Source of the DNA: Piezodorus guildinii
Lineage: Eukaryota > Arthropoda > Insecta > Hemiptera > Pentatomidae
Assembly (NCBI GenBank): GCA_023052935.1
Contig: CM041298.1
Location: 6,839,344-6,903,343, forward strand
Reading direction: 5' to 3'
Length of the DNA stretch: 64,000 nucleotides
Shown: piece after piece, positions 42,827-53,237 of the stretch
Layout of the letters: every line of letters begins with the position of its first letter
How positions within the stretch are numbered: position 1 is the stretch's first letter
Translations under genes and position numbers: made by a program
Notes under the pieces: model-generated
Seen by the model: the letters and a program-made list of their open reading frames with translations, nothing else
Told to the model about the DNA's origin: nothing
The model's database searches: none

Positions 42827-42879
42827 CCATTTAACATAAAATATAGTGAATATGTATTTAAGCATTTATGTAGTTTTGT

Positions 42880-43108
42880 TGTTTGTTCATCTAATGCCAG
42901 TGTGGCAAGTTGAATAATGCTACAATAGGAGTAATAAATTTTACCTGTCCGGTCTTTATCGCATCTGAACCATCTTACGTCCTCCCTGAAAGACGGCATA
43001 ACTAAGTCTTTTTACTCTATTTATTAAATCATGGGCCCATCTGCTGGGTTCGAACATTCGTCCTTGGGCATAAAAAGATTTTATGCTACCTATTTCACAG
43101 GGGACAAC
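42880..43108 (-). mobile_element. SINE1 copy, strongly diverged
   Basis: Reverse strand: B-box-like GTTCGAACCCAGC, ATGCCGTCTTTCAGG and GTAGCATTATTCAAC can be aligned to SINE1. It is older than most copies. Confidence 0.65.
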
Positions 43109-43415
43109 CGAAGGAAAATAGTAGAACACGATTACTAGGTTCAAAACACTATATCTCTTAGCGTTATTTCCTTACGTTTATAATAATGCGTATTGTAATA
43201 TTATTTAATATAATATAAATGTTTCAATCCGAACGAAAGGTGATTTTTTTTTTAGTTTGAAAGCTTTAACAAGGGAGTTGTGTGTTGTTCGGAGTAGATT
43301 TTTAAAACCTGTTCATTTTTTATTTCTTGAATATCCTAAAAACTTAAAGAAAATTACGGATGCTTAATCAAATTACATTTAGATGTAATATAATAAAATT
43401 GATGTTTTGTTTTTT
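43109..43415. other. unassigned spacer
   Basis: A decayed HINE left end may lie at 43262-43305 (GTTGTGTGTTGTTCGGAG). No gene. Confidence 0.35.
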
Positions 43416-43672
43416 TCTCGTGGTCTAGTGGATAGAGCGTTAGTCTACTGTGCTCCGGGTCCTGGGTTCGAATCCGGATGTGGCGGAATATTATTATTGT
43501 AATTTCATGGGGTGGGGAGTCATGGGATATGGAGAGCCTCCTGGGGAAAAACCTGGCGGCTGAACGTGATCTTGGCCGAATCACCTCATTGCACGGCCGT
43601 TGACCTTAAACAGTACGCATATCTATATACTGAGCCCAAAACTCTTCTTGGGTTGTAGTGGTACAGGTTTTT
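43416..43672 (+). mobile_element. SINE2 copy (tRNA-derived)
   Basis: tRNA-like head CGTGGTCTAGTGGATAGAGC (A box TGGTCTAGTGG), B box GGTTCGAATCC, body with GGAGAGCCTCCTGGG, AACCTGGCGGCTGAACGTGA and CACCTCATTGCAC, and a 3' end GGGTTGTAGTGGTACAGG. T-rich sequence on both sides (GTTTTGTTTTTTT-like) may be the target duplication. The long body rules out a functional tRNA gene. Confidence 0.88.
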
Positions 43673-44104
43673 TTTGTTTTTTTTAAACAAACATTAATTT
43701 GTGTACCTATTATATTTTCTTTTAAACGTACGTAAAACTAGGAATTATTCATTCAAATTAAATAGCCCGTTATTCTGTGTACCAAAGATAATTTATAATG
43801 ATTCAAAGCTATATAGTTTATAAAATATATTTGATATATAATTAAATTAGGGATAAATTGAAGACGACGGAGGTGGGTGGGCGGTACTTCATACAGGATG
43901 TCCTCAATATGGCTTCCCTTGGCTTCAACATCTGCCCTATATCCCTTAAAGGAAAGTATTAACACAATATAAAATATTTAATCAAAAATATATCAAAGGA
44001 TAAGGATAATAGGATAGATATTAATAATAATATTATATACCTTCCTTAAATAATTCCAACGAACATAATGTTATTTAACATTCTTATTTTTATTTTTGCT
44101 TACC
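43673..44104. other. unassigned spacer
   Basis: No gene or repeat seen. A short GC-richer patch lies at 43860-43945. Confidence 0.4.
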
Positions 44105-44222
44105 TATATATGAAACATACAGTAAGGCTAAGTATTTCGATTCTGAAAATTTTCGAATTATGGTTTTCATTAAGAGTACACATCTTTGTTTAAGTCCAAA
44201 TGACCAGGTCAAGATAAAATAC
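44105..44222 (-). mobile_element. HINE right-end fragment
   Basis: TACCTATATATGAAACATACAG hairpin region, AGTATTTCGATTCTGAAAAT, then CCAAATGACCAGGTC; truncated after ~115 bp. Confidence 0.65.
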
Positions 44223-44439
44223 ATTTGTGTTGAGATGCCAAATGTTTTAAACTTATTTTTTATGTAATCATGATTGACTTGATTAAAACTAATCTCTCAA
44301 AATATTAAAGGCTTTTATTATTAAGTGAATGAGAAAACAACATAAATACACGTTTAGCATTATTCTCTTGTTTTAAAAATAATTTTATTAAAACTAAATG
44401 TATGTTATATGGTTTACATTACATGATTTTTTTTAAACT

Positions 44440-44610
44440 TTACTTTACAGTGCCTAATCAAACGATTTTCCGGTGGGAGTCCTAAATTTTGTTTCTCAAG
44501 GTTTACTTAGGATAGAGATCTTTAACCTCGGGACTACCTTTTTACGTTCCCTCTGAAGGAAGACATAACCAATTATTGTTTTACTCAGATTAAAAAATCG
44601 TAGGGGCTGT
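44440..44610 (-). mobile_element. SINE1 fragment, diverged
   Basis: TGGGAGTCCTAAATTTTGTT, GGATAGAGATCTTTAACC, TACGTTCCCTCTGAAGG and ATTAAAAAATCGTAGG align to the reverse SINE1. The tRNA-like head is lost. Confidence 0.7.
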
Positions 44611-44639
44611 GGAGGTTTCATTTGCAGTTTTCTACCCGG

Positions 44640-44845
44640 GACTACAGAATGTTGATGTACTGTTAGTAAGCTAAAATTTTAAGAAAAAAATATTTATCTC
44701 GCTCATAAAATAAAAGAAGGTAATAGAGTGTGACGCGAAAAACATGAACTTCATCGATCGTTATTGATAATATCTATTGTTATACTATTTAATCTAAAAT
44801 TAATGTTGTCATCAAAACTCGATGTGTTTTTTTTTTTTTTTTTGT
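44640..44845 (-). mobile_element. HINE scrap and T-run
   Basis: GTACTGTTAGTAAGCTAAAAT and GTAATAGAGTGTGACG resemble the HINE interior. A T-run lies at 44827-44843. Confidence 0.45.
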
Positions 44846-44867
44846 TATCTTTTAACCTTGACATTAT

Positions 44868-45720
44868 TTAGTGTCTTCCTCGACGTTGAACAAGCTTTTG
44901 ACCGAGTCTGGCATCCAGGGCGTCTTTACAAGCTTCGTCAATTCCTCTCTTTTACATATTTCCTTAAATCCCGTTCCTAAGAAACTTTTAAGTATAAAGT
45001 AAACAATAATTTATTCTAATTTAACATATTTCCTCAGTCCGCCGGTGTACCTCAAGGTAGTATCTTAGGTCCCATCCTTTATACGGTTAATACAGCTGAT
45101 ATTCCACTCCATCCTAACACTGTCCATACTTATGATCCAACCGCTGTATGCTAAATCCTTCAGTCTCACATCACAGCGATCGATAAATGGACTTCCTGTT
45201 GAACAAATCCGATACCTAGGACTCCATCTTGACAAAGGTTTTAATTTAAATCCTCACACTAGACTGAAACGACAAGAAACTGCGAGTAGATACCGATTAC
45301 TTCAACACTTATTGACTAAATTTCTTAACTTCTACTCTATTACTAAAAGCTCATTAATGTTACCATTATCAGACCCATCAATACCTCTCGCGTTCAATCC
45401 AAAATCCTTCGTCACAAATAAAATTATCCATAACGACCCTAATATTCCATTTGTTTTAGACCTATTTCGTACTAAATAAACCACTTTTAATTCCAAACTC
45501 TTAACCCACATTAAACGTCTTGTCCGCAACCTATCAACCTTACCTATTCCTGATAACCTCCGAGACGATTGAAAAAGATGGCCTCGGGATCTACTAACTG
45601 AATTAAATTTATTAAGTTCTACTGCTAAAAAGTCTTTTCATGACCTTTATTATAATTCAGCACTTTTTCTGGTTGTATGTATTGTTTAAAATTCAATATA
45701 ATATAAATTAATTAAAAAAA
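44868..45720 (+). mobile_element. Jockey-type LINE fragment with RT motifs
   Basis: 44872 onward encodes FLDVEQAFDRVWHPG (RT motif A, with its first catalytic Asp). After a frameshift, 45038 onward encodes AGVPQGSILGPILY (motif B) and NTADIP. The position of motif C (FADD) reads TYDPT, so the second catalytic pair is lost, and the sequence then jumps by deletion to GLPVEQIRYLGLHLDKGFN. The C-terminal thumb-like region matches 23208-23709, with further frameshifts and a deletion at ~45360. Clearly dead. Confidence 0.85.
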
Positions 45721-46225
45721 CATATTTAATGTAGTTCTGAGTTATAAGTGAAAGCCGTATGTTAAGTGCACTATATTATTTATGAGTAATATATTTAAAG
45801 TTATTACGATGTTTTATTTTAAATAGTCACTCCCCCCTGCTTCTTGATCCTATCGTGAAAGTACTATCAGACGTAAAATATCGCCGTGTAGTGTAGCGCA
45901 GCCTTTTGATTCGCAAAGCGACATGTGGGAACTCTTTATCGTCTGGCTGTGAGAAAGTTAAAAACGGGGTCAGCAGAAAACCCGTTACTTTATCTCTATA
46001 ACGTTCCTCTCGGTATAACGGTATTAGGGAATATATTATTCCAATTTCTCATGGTTACGTTCTCTTATGTAGGGAAATATATCTGTTTCGCAATATGCCG
46101 CAGGTGCATCTCGCATATGTTATATACGAGGGACACTTGTACGAAAGATAATTGAAAGTCTTGTGTTGCACGCATTAGATTTTCTGAATATTAAATAGTT
46201 TAACGTATAAAGACGGAGGTAATAA
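45721..46225. other. unassigned region between two HINE-end scraps
   Basis: HINE left termini (minus) are recognisable at 45741-45770 (AAGTGAAAGCCGTATGTTAAG) and 46148-46182 (GAAAGTCTTGTGTTGCACGC). The middle 300 bp (45840-46145) is GC-richer with an open frame 45925-46155 of no known family. Confidence 0.4.
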
Positions 46226-46781
46226 TAGGAAATAAAGTCTCGGTTAAAGGCGGGAAATGCGTGTTATTATTCAGTTGCTAACTTGGCTCGCGGCTTCTGT
46301 CTAAAACCGTAAAGGTTAGAATTTATAAAACTATTGTTCTTCCGACAATCCTTTACGAATGTGAAACGTGGCCGCTTACTATGAAGGATGAACATCGGCT
46401 TAAGGTTTTCAAAAATAAGGTACTGGGTAAAATATTTGGTCCGAAGAGAGATGAATGGCCTGGGGAGTTTAGAAGGTTGCACAACGCGGAATTGCGGAAC
46501 TTGTATCCTGTGAATATAATTGAGTTGATAGCATCACGAAGACTCAAATAGTGAGTAAAGTTGTTGGTCTCGGTGAGGAACGGATTCCGAGAAAGTTGGT
46601 ATTCGCTAACCGACTGGTATGCGTCCGAAAGGCAGACCGAAGCGTCGATGGGAGGATTGCATTAAGGCTGATCTCGGGGGCTTGGGCTTGACCGGTGAAC
46701 ATTGGACGAGTCTGTGCAGGCGAAGTTAGGTGGTATCGGCATCGAACCTTCGGGTTCGGTAAGCCTATTATTATTATTAAA
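46226..46781 (+). mobile_element. RTE-like LINE segment in left arm
   Basis: Begins at the AAATAAAGTC position of the family and ends with the ATT tail. The frame has several shifts (e.g. near 46300, 46550 and 46610). The start coincides with the duplication boundary, not with a normal 5' truncation plus target duplication. Confidence 0.85.
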
Positions 46782-47155
46782 ATAAGGATATTTGTAGGAA
46801 GTAATTCGGACAAGGCTGGAAATCGTTTTAATACTCCATCACAGGTGGTGTCCTTAACTTTTTGGAGCCGAAAAACCTCGAAATAGGCTTTAATATCATG
46901 TAGGTTTCATTCTGATTAAAATAGTCTGACAGGGCTCAAATGCCGATATTTTAAAATTTCTTCCCTAAACTACCTTTAATTTTGTACATTCCAAAAGATT
47001 AACCATATCATCTTAATGACATTAATAAAGGACGGCTAAATAAACAAATTTGAAAATTTTTTATGTCCAACTAAAGGATAAAAGAGTAAAACTATTTTTA
47101 TATGATTTTTTTTTTTCTTTTTTGATAATAAGAACTTATATATACGTTAATATAA
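46226..47155. repeat. inverted duplication, left arm
   Basis: Reverse-complement match to 47588-48519: an RTE-like LINE 3' segment, a ~105-bp junction sequence found nowhere else in the window (AAGTAATTCGGACAAGG), and a HINE interior. In the junction sequence the arms differ at only about two positions. Confidence 0.88.
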
Positions 47156-47587
47156 TTGGGGCATCGAACCTTCGGGTTCGGTAAGCCTATTATTATTATT
47201 AAAGGTAAGCTTATTATTATGGTTTCGATCAGTGAATTATTAGAACCTATTTAAGAAATATAAATATATTAAAGAAACCCAGGTTTGAAGTGTATATTAC
47301 GGGTCTTCCCCAAGGCAAAAAATCTGGTGCGGACAACACACGACTTTTACTTTTACTAAAATGAGTTTAAAAATTATTAACTATACTTCAATTTGAAAAA
47401 TATTTTAAGTTGATTTTATTAAAAAGTGTATTCATTTTCGTTGGGAACATATGATTTAGATTAAATAATACAACTGCATTAAATAGTTTATCAGTAATAA
47501 GTTTATTCCCTTTTCGTCACTTTTTATAACTTTTTACAACGTTGTGTATCAGATAATATTTTTTCTAAAACCTCTCTTTCCAACGGT
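47156..47587. other. spacer of the inverted duplication
   Basis: Opens with an isolated 3' tip of the RTE-like LINE (47160-47202, CATCGAACCTTCGGGTTCGG plus ATT tail). From 47319 there is a HINE left end in plus orientation (TCTGGTGCGGACAACACACG) that continues into the right arm. Confidence 0.75.
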
Positions 47588-48519
47588 ATATTATACGTAT
47601 ATATAAGTTCTTATTATCAAAAAAGAAAAAAAAAATCATATATAAAATAGTTTTACTCTTTTATCCTTTAGTTGGTCATAAAAAATTTTCAAACTTGTTT
47701 ATATAGCCGTCCTTCATCAATGTCATTATGGTGATATGGTTAATCTTTTGGAATGTACAAAATTAAAGGTACTTTAGAGGAAGAAATTTTAAAATATCGG
47801 CATTTAAGCCCTGTCAGACTATTTTAATCAGAATGAAACCTACATGATATTAAAGCCTATTTCGAGGTTTTACGGCTCCAAAAAGTTAAGGACACCACCT
47901 GTGATGGAGTATTAAAACGATTTCCAGCCTTGTCCGAATTACTTCCCACAAATATCCTTATTTTAATAATAATAATAATAGGCTTACCGAACCCGAAGGT
48001 TCGATGCCGATACCACCAAACTTCGCCTGCACAGACTCGTCCAATGTTCACCGGTCAAGCCCAAGCCCCCGAGATCAGCCTTAATGCAATCCTCCCATCG
48101 ACGCTTCGGCCTACCTTTCGGACGCCTACCAGTCGGTTCAGCGAATACCAACTTTCTCGGAATCCGTTCCTCACTAAGCCCAACAACTTTACGCGCCCAT
48201 TTGAGTCTCCGCGATGCTATCAACTCAATTATATTCACAGGATACTTATTCCGCGTTGTGCAACCTTCTAAACTCCCAGTGGCCTCATCTCTCTTCGGAC
48301 CAAATATTTTACGCAGTACCTTATTCTCGAAAATCTTAAGCCGTTGTTCATCCTTCAAAGTAAGCGGCCACGTTTCGCATCCGTAAAGAACCGTTGGAAG
48401 AATAATAGTTTTATAAATTCTAACCTTTAAGTTTTTAGACAGACGCCGGGAGCTAATTAATTTAGCAACTGAATAATAACACGCATTTCCCACCTTTAAC
48501 CGGGACTTTATTTCTTCCT
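47588..48519. repeat. inverted duplication, right arm
   Basis: Reverse complement of 46226-47155. It keeps the complete LINE with both target duplications, so it is the likely source arm. Confidence 0.88.
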
Positions 48520-49002
48520 GGATTTCATTTTTTCTTGTTATCATTGAACCTAAATACTTGAATTTCTCTACGTGTTCAAAAGTATGACCTGAAATATTAA
48601 TATCATCAAGATCGCCACCATTTCTGCAACTAATCATATATTTCGTCTTATCGGTATTTAATTCGAGACCTATTTGTTTACCGGTCTTTATTAACACACT
48701 TGTATTTAGTTGTATGGTTTTCGTGTCTTCACCTAGCAGTACCAGATCATCGGCATACCCCAAAACCGGAATCTTGCCACCCATATTTAAGCCTTTCTCG
48801 GTACACATCACCTTTTCTATGACATATTCTAAAGGTATATTAAACAAAACAGGTGAAAGGGAGTCACCCTGTTTCAAACCCGATCGCACCTCAAATCTCT
48901 CGGGGTAATTATGAACGATTCTAACTTAATGAAATGTTTCCGACAAACACATCTCTACTAGGTTTACTAACCTTTTAGGTATCCCCTGTTCGATCATGAT
49001 TC
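47965..49002 (-). mobile_element. RTE-like LINE, 5' truncated, longest copy
   Basis: 1038 bp flanked by ATCCTTATTTTA at 47953-47964 and 49003-49014. It extends upstream to GIPKRLVNL and the MCLSETFH segment. The target looks like the 3' end of the SINE1 fragment at 49010-49195. Confidence 0.92.
47984..48889 (-). pseudogene. reverse transcriptase C-terminal half (RTE-like), open
   Basis: 301 codons open from RT motif B (GLKQGDSLSPVLFN, residues 4-17) through motif C (GYADDLVLL, ~44-52), NTDKTKYMISCRN, KFKYLGSMITRK, LPTVLYGCETWPL, FENKVLRKIFGPKRD to RPKRRWEDCIKADL and the stop. Two compensating small deletions near 48245-48280 change ~12 residues after KRDEATG. RT fingers and endonuclease are missing by 5' truncation. 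The open frame and preserved YADD indicate a young copy, but not an autonomous element. Confidence 0.9.
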
Positions 49003-49009
49003 ATCCTTA

Positions 49010-49195
49010 TTTTACTGGGCTAATACTACAGTTAATCTAAATTTTTCCTATGCTCGGAACCACTATTTTATGTCATCTCCGAAGGGGCATAACCAAGGAT
49101 TTTTAACTCCCTTAGGATCATTTGCCGGTTTAGTACCCAGACTTCGGGCCTATAAGGCTGTTATGTCTATATGTCTACACCAACAGGTGACCTCC
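49010..49195 (-). mobile_element. SINE1 copy, diverged
   Basis: Reverse strand: GGAGGTCACCTGTTGGTG head, ATGCCCCTTCGGAGATGACA body, GGGCTAATAC-side 3' end. The B box is degraded. Confidence 0.7.
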
Positions 49196-50033
49196 ATATT
49201 TCAACGTATTAAAATACTTATCTCCTTTTCAATGACATATTAATGGTTAATTATATGAAAAATGTTGAAGTTATAAACTTTAAATAGATATAATTATTTG
49301 GAAAACATTAAAAATACATTCTGTAATTATTTGTAACTTTTTTTTCTCTTTCATTTCATCTGTTCTGAGTTGGTGGATTAAAGTGAATTTAACAATATTT
49401 TTTATTCAACATTCAGTTTCCTTTTAGATAGCTGAGAGATTTTTTTTTTTTAATTTTAAATAAAAAGTGGGACTGGATGATAAATTATAAAAGTATAAAG
49501 TTAATTTTAAAAGTTTTGAATCCTGCAACAGAAGAGGAAAAAAACAAAAACAAAAAAACGAGACATCTCCAATTCTATTTCAGAATTAGCATTTATATAA
49601 ATCCCTTTCCTAAGAAATATGTCTGCCCGGACATTAAACAGGAAAAAGTAAAAAAAAAGGGAAAAGTAAATGGGAAAATTAGAACTACATAACAAGGTAC
49701 ACGAGTTTTGAAGTTGTTTTGTTGAAAACGAAAAAAGTTCTTATTGCAGATGAAAAACAAAACAAAAAAAACTTAAGAATATTAGTAGCGGTTTAAACAT
49801 TATTAATCGCCCATTCGTGAGGGAAGCCGTGTAAAATTTTAAATGTGTTTCCTTTTCCGCAAACTTTTTTTTCCAGTAATTTATCCTCGATTGCTTACTT
49901 TTGTAAACCCTGTTATTATAGAAGAAGTATTGCTCAATTATACAAAGTTACGGTTTCTCCTTTAAATCTTAAATATGTCATTGGATAAAATTGAGCACTG
50001 TATTTATCGATTTGATTTTTTTTTATTATTATA
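49196..50033. other. unassigned AT-rich region
   Basis: No gene or repeat family. The 49477-49692 frame is Lys/Asn-rich low-complexity sequence and probably not coding. Confidence 0.4.
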
Positions 50034-50573
50034 TAACATCTAGGACTGCACCTTGACAAACGGAACCCTCACACAAGACTGAAAAGACAAGTAACTGCCC
50101 GACGTTTTCGACTACTAGTAAGTGTTGATACTAGACAAACGTTCTAATCTTCCACTTAACTACAAATGACTCATCTACATGACCATCATAAGGCCGATCC
50201 AATCCCTACAATCCAAAATCCTTCGTAAAATCCTCAATGCTCCTTACTTTGTCACGAACAAACTTATCCATAAAGACCTCAATGTTCCGTATGTTGCTGA
50301 TTTGGCCCGATCTAGATACCATTCCTTTCATGGCAATCTCCATTCCCACCCTAATCCTCTTGTTTCAATACTTTCTTCCACTTCAATTCCTGACAATCCT
50401 CCGAGTCGTCTGAAAAGAAGATGGCCTCGAGACCTTCTAGTTTAGAAAAGTTACAGGAGTGCTGCCATTGGGTAGTCTTCAAATCTTTTTCACGCCATTT
50501 ATCTTTTGTCACATTTACTTGTTGTACTTTGAAGTACAGTTGTATATTTCAATAAATGATGTTTAAAAAAAAA
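50034..50573 (+). mobile_element. Jockey-type LINE 3' fragment
   Basis: Starts with LGLHLDK-like (CTAGGACTGCACCTTGAC). Frame 50179-50445 encodes LQSKILRKILNAPYFVTNKL, KDLNVPYVADLARSRY and RLKRRWPRDLLV with its stop. The 3' UTR ends AATAAATGATG with an A-run. The PIWTYG-LWG segment is deleted at ~50195. Confidence 0.85.
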
Positions 50574-50899
50574 TTAATATTATTATTAATAAATTTAAAA
50601 CCACTATATCTTTTTTTTTTTTTTCAAAAATATACCTTTGTAATCGACTTAAAAAAAAATTCTCTCTGTCCCTCAAAGTATGAGAACTTACGTTTCAAGA
50701 TGCGTAGAATTCAAATAACGAATAAAAAAGTATATACAATGAAAAAACAATACATTCTCTCGGAGGCATTGAGCGATAGTTATGGGGCCGTCGAAGGTGT
50801 CATTCAATTGGTGAAGAACATTCGTTTATATCACCTCATTTAACACATTCAGGCTATTTTACGCATTTTTTGATCTTTTACTCACACTTTTTATTTATT
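50574..50899. other. dispersed block of unknown family
   Basis: 50668-50735 (GAGAACTTACGTTTCAAGAT...AACGAATAAAAAA) is shared with 60703-60775. Function and family unknown. Confidence 0.4.
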
Positions 50900-51430
50900 T
50901 ATTTTTTTATTATTTTTTTTTATTTTTGTATCATCTTCAAATGTTTTTATTCACACCTGTCAATAAATGATCAGCGAATGTGATGATGAAGGAATGATAG
51001 TTGGCGTGGTAGGCATGATGGAGAGAAGATGCCCGGCGGCACCTCTTCCTGGCGTGCTTCCTATTACGGATTTAGCTTAGAAGATCCAGCTTCTTTTCAG
51101 TCTTCTGCTAGTATTGTCCGGCATGTTACTAGTGGCCATGCATCGTATTAGATTGTTTGTATGTAAGTTGTTGTGAAAACGTTCGTAGAGGGTCCGAATC
51201 TGTTCGTTGACTGTTGGCATGTGAAGGTCTGTATGTAAAGTAGTGTTGCTAACGTACCATGGTGAGTGTGTAATAGTTCTGAAAGTTTTGGATTGAAAAA
51301 TTTGAATTTTGCGTATGTGTGTCTTTTTTGCAGTCCCGTATATCTGTGAGGCGTAAGTCCAAATGGGCTTCAGTAGGTAAGTGTAAGTGTTTAGTTTATT
51401 TTTAAGTTTTAATTTTGAACGTCTTGAGAG

Positions 51431-52389
51431 TTTTTGTTTTTTTTGTTTTTTTTCTCCGTGGTTCTGCAATGATGTCACATCCCGGTCCTCAGTACTCCGC
51501 CTCTCCAATAATCTCGATCATTACAGTCGTCCTCAGTCAGACCTCTGGCTGCCATATCCTCCATTACCTCTTCTAACCATCTTTTCCGAGGTCTTCCACG
51601 TTTTCTCCTCTTGGGTGGGCAGTATTCAATCAATCGAAGAGGCCAACGTGCTTCATCCATTCTCATAAACGTGCCCATACCACATCAGCCTTCTTCTACT
51701 AATTTCTTCGAGAATGGTGAGCTCGGCTCCCACTCTTTCCCTTATTTGGTTATTGGGGATTTTTTCTAACCGAGACACGGCACAACTTCTTCTCCAAAAA
51801 TCCATCTACAGGGATAATAATTATTTTTGCTGGGATTTCTTCACCGTCCAAGATTCACATCCATATAGCGTAGTTGCAACCAAAAAGGAGTGGAATATCT
51901 TTTTTTTCGTTTGAAGTGAAACCTTCTTATTCCATAACACTCCATTTAGTATCCCGATAATCCTTTTTCCGTTAACAATCTTATTAGATATGTCCCTATC
52001 TATTGATGCGTTCTTATCTATAGTAACGCCTAGATATTTGAAGGCATCACTTTGTGGAATCGTCCAGCCTTCCAGGCAGAGAGCAGGGACAGATGAGAGA
52101 ATAGGCATATATTCAGTTTTTTTCCTTATTTATTTCCAGACCCCATTGTGCATATACTTCTACGAGCTTCCTCAACATATATTCCATATCAAATTCATCC
52201 GATGATATGACAACCTGGTCGTCCGCGAATTGTAAGGTGAATAGAACGTCATTAGCGACCTCTATTCCCATACCCCGGCAACTTTTTTTCCATGATTTTA
52301 AGACCTGTTCTATATAGATGTTAAAAAGTGTTGGCGATAGGCAACATCCTTGTTTCAAGCCCTTTGAGATTAGCCCTTAGAGATTTCCT
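51431..52389 (-). mobile_element. RTE-like LINE with poly(A), 5' truncated, nested in a Jockey copy
   Basis: 959 bp flanked by ACGTCTTGAGAG at 51419-51430 and 52390-52401. On the minus strand it ends in an A/C-rich poly(A)-like tail (51431-51454). It is a third RTE-like family, different from both 47965 and 41493. Confidence 0.92.
51475..52358 (-). pseudogene. reverse transcriptase remnant (RTE-like)
   Basis: Three frames in order: 52358-52113 with MKQGCCLSPTLFNIYIEQVL (motif B) and LQFADDQVVISSD (motif C, FADD); 52108-51821 with FKYLGVTIDKNASIDRDISN and LVATTLYGCESWTV; 51678-51475 with MRMDEARWPLRLIEYCPPKR and GRPRKRWLEEVMEDM. The order and motifs match the RT core plus C-terminal tail of RTE-type elements. 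Frameshifts near 52110 and 51830, and 5' truncation, make it inactive. Confidence 0.88.
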
Positions 52390-52665
52390 ACGTCTTGAGA
52401 GTAGTGAGTATAAAAGTTTTAGTCTTTTGTTTAGCGTTATCTGTTTTTTCTTGATGTGTGGGCTTTATGTCATTCTTCTGTCGAATGTCAAGCCGATATA
52501 TTTTATTGTGTCTGTCTGTGGAATTTGGATGCTGTCAAGATATACTGGCGGGCAGGTGTAATGTCGGAGAGTAAAAGTAATATGTTGGGATTTGTTCTGG
52601 TTAATTCGAATTTTCCAAAGTTTGCACCAGTCATGGAATTGTGTTAAGTGGTGTTATAATGTCTA

Positions 52666-53223
52666 CGAGGCTTTGATTTTATTTTTTTATTTATTTATTT
52701 TGTTTAACCTTTTTTTGCTAATTGTGGTGTTAGCAGTTCCGTTTAAATCATTATGTTTATTGATCCTATTGTTCTGTTTTATTCTTATTGATTTTGTCCT
52801 TTTTTTTTTTTTTCTTTTTTACTTATCGTAGTTAATCGTTTTCTGAAGATGTTTTGGGCAATAATAACCACTCGCAGTTTTTTGCCCTTAAAACCAAAAC
52901 AACAACAACGAATACAAAATAATTTGTTTCCCTTAATTAATTAATAAATATAATAATTAATACACTTTTAGTGCCCTTTGATAGAGAATTAAATTTTCGA
53001 CAAAATGAAAACATAATGATTGAAATTGGTTAACAACTAGCTGAGATATAGCGTTTTGAAATCAGCAGGAGTGATATGCTATTATCCTTTGAATTATTAA
53101 TTATCATTTTACTTAATTTTTGCTAAACTTTTACTCTAATATTGCTATTTGGAAATATTAAACTGTTGTGTAAAATTTTGCAGCGTTTTTAAATATAAGT
53201 TGTCCTATTCTTTTTTAAGACCG
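52666..53223. other. unassigned T-rich spacer
   Basis: 52977-53010 (TTTGATAGAGAATTAAATTT) is shared with 60868-60895, so part of the unknown dispersed family of 50668/60703 may be here. No gene. Confidence 0.4.
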
Positions 53224-53237
53224 TAAGATATCTGTGG

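Larger units (their letters stand above)
50900..52665 (-). mobile_element. second Jockey-like LINE family, split by an RTE-like LINE
   Basis: Two minus-strand pieces: 52390-52665 (frame gives KYIGLTFDRRMT, SPHIKKKQITLNKRLKLLYS) and 50900-51430 (KLKNKLNTYTYLLKPIWTYA, IRKIQIFQSKTFRTITHSPW, RRLKRSWIF). Once the insert is removed, these join as the usual Jockey order YLGL..D..L.W..HI..K then KLLYK.L.KPIWTYG. The duplication ACGTCTTGAGAG marks the join. It is distinct in sequence from the family at 23208. Confidence 0.85.

Noticed and set aside
43420..43492. tRNA gene candidate (good A and B boxes)
   Set aside because: No proper acceptor-stem pairing, and the same head with a long shared body and duplicated target is present at 63485-63791, so it is a SINE.
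46695..46886. Nearly identical 63-64 codon frames here and at 47857-48051
   Set aside because: They are out-of-frame readings of the LINE end plus junction sequence in the two arms of the inverted duplication; the identity reflects duplication, not coding.
49477..49692. 71-codon Lys/Asn-rich frame
   Set aside because: Low-complexity AT-rich sequence with an equally long frame on the other strand.
51077..51508. 143-codon open frame
   Set aside because: It is a chance fusion across the junction of the Jockey remnant and the nested RTE-like LINE; only its C-terminal ~110 codons are Jockey sequence.
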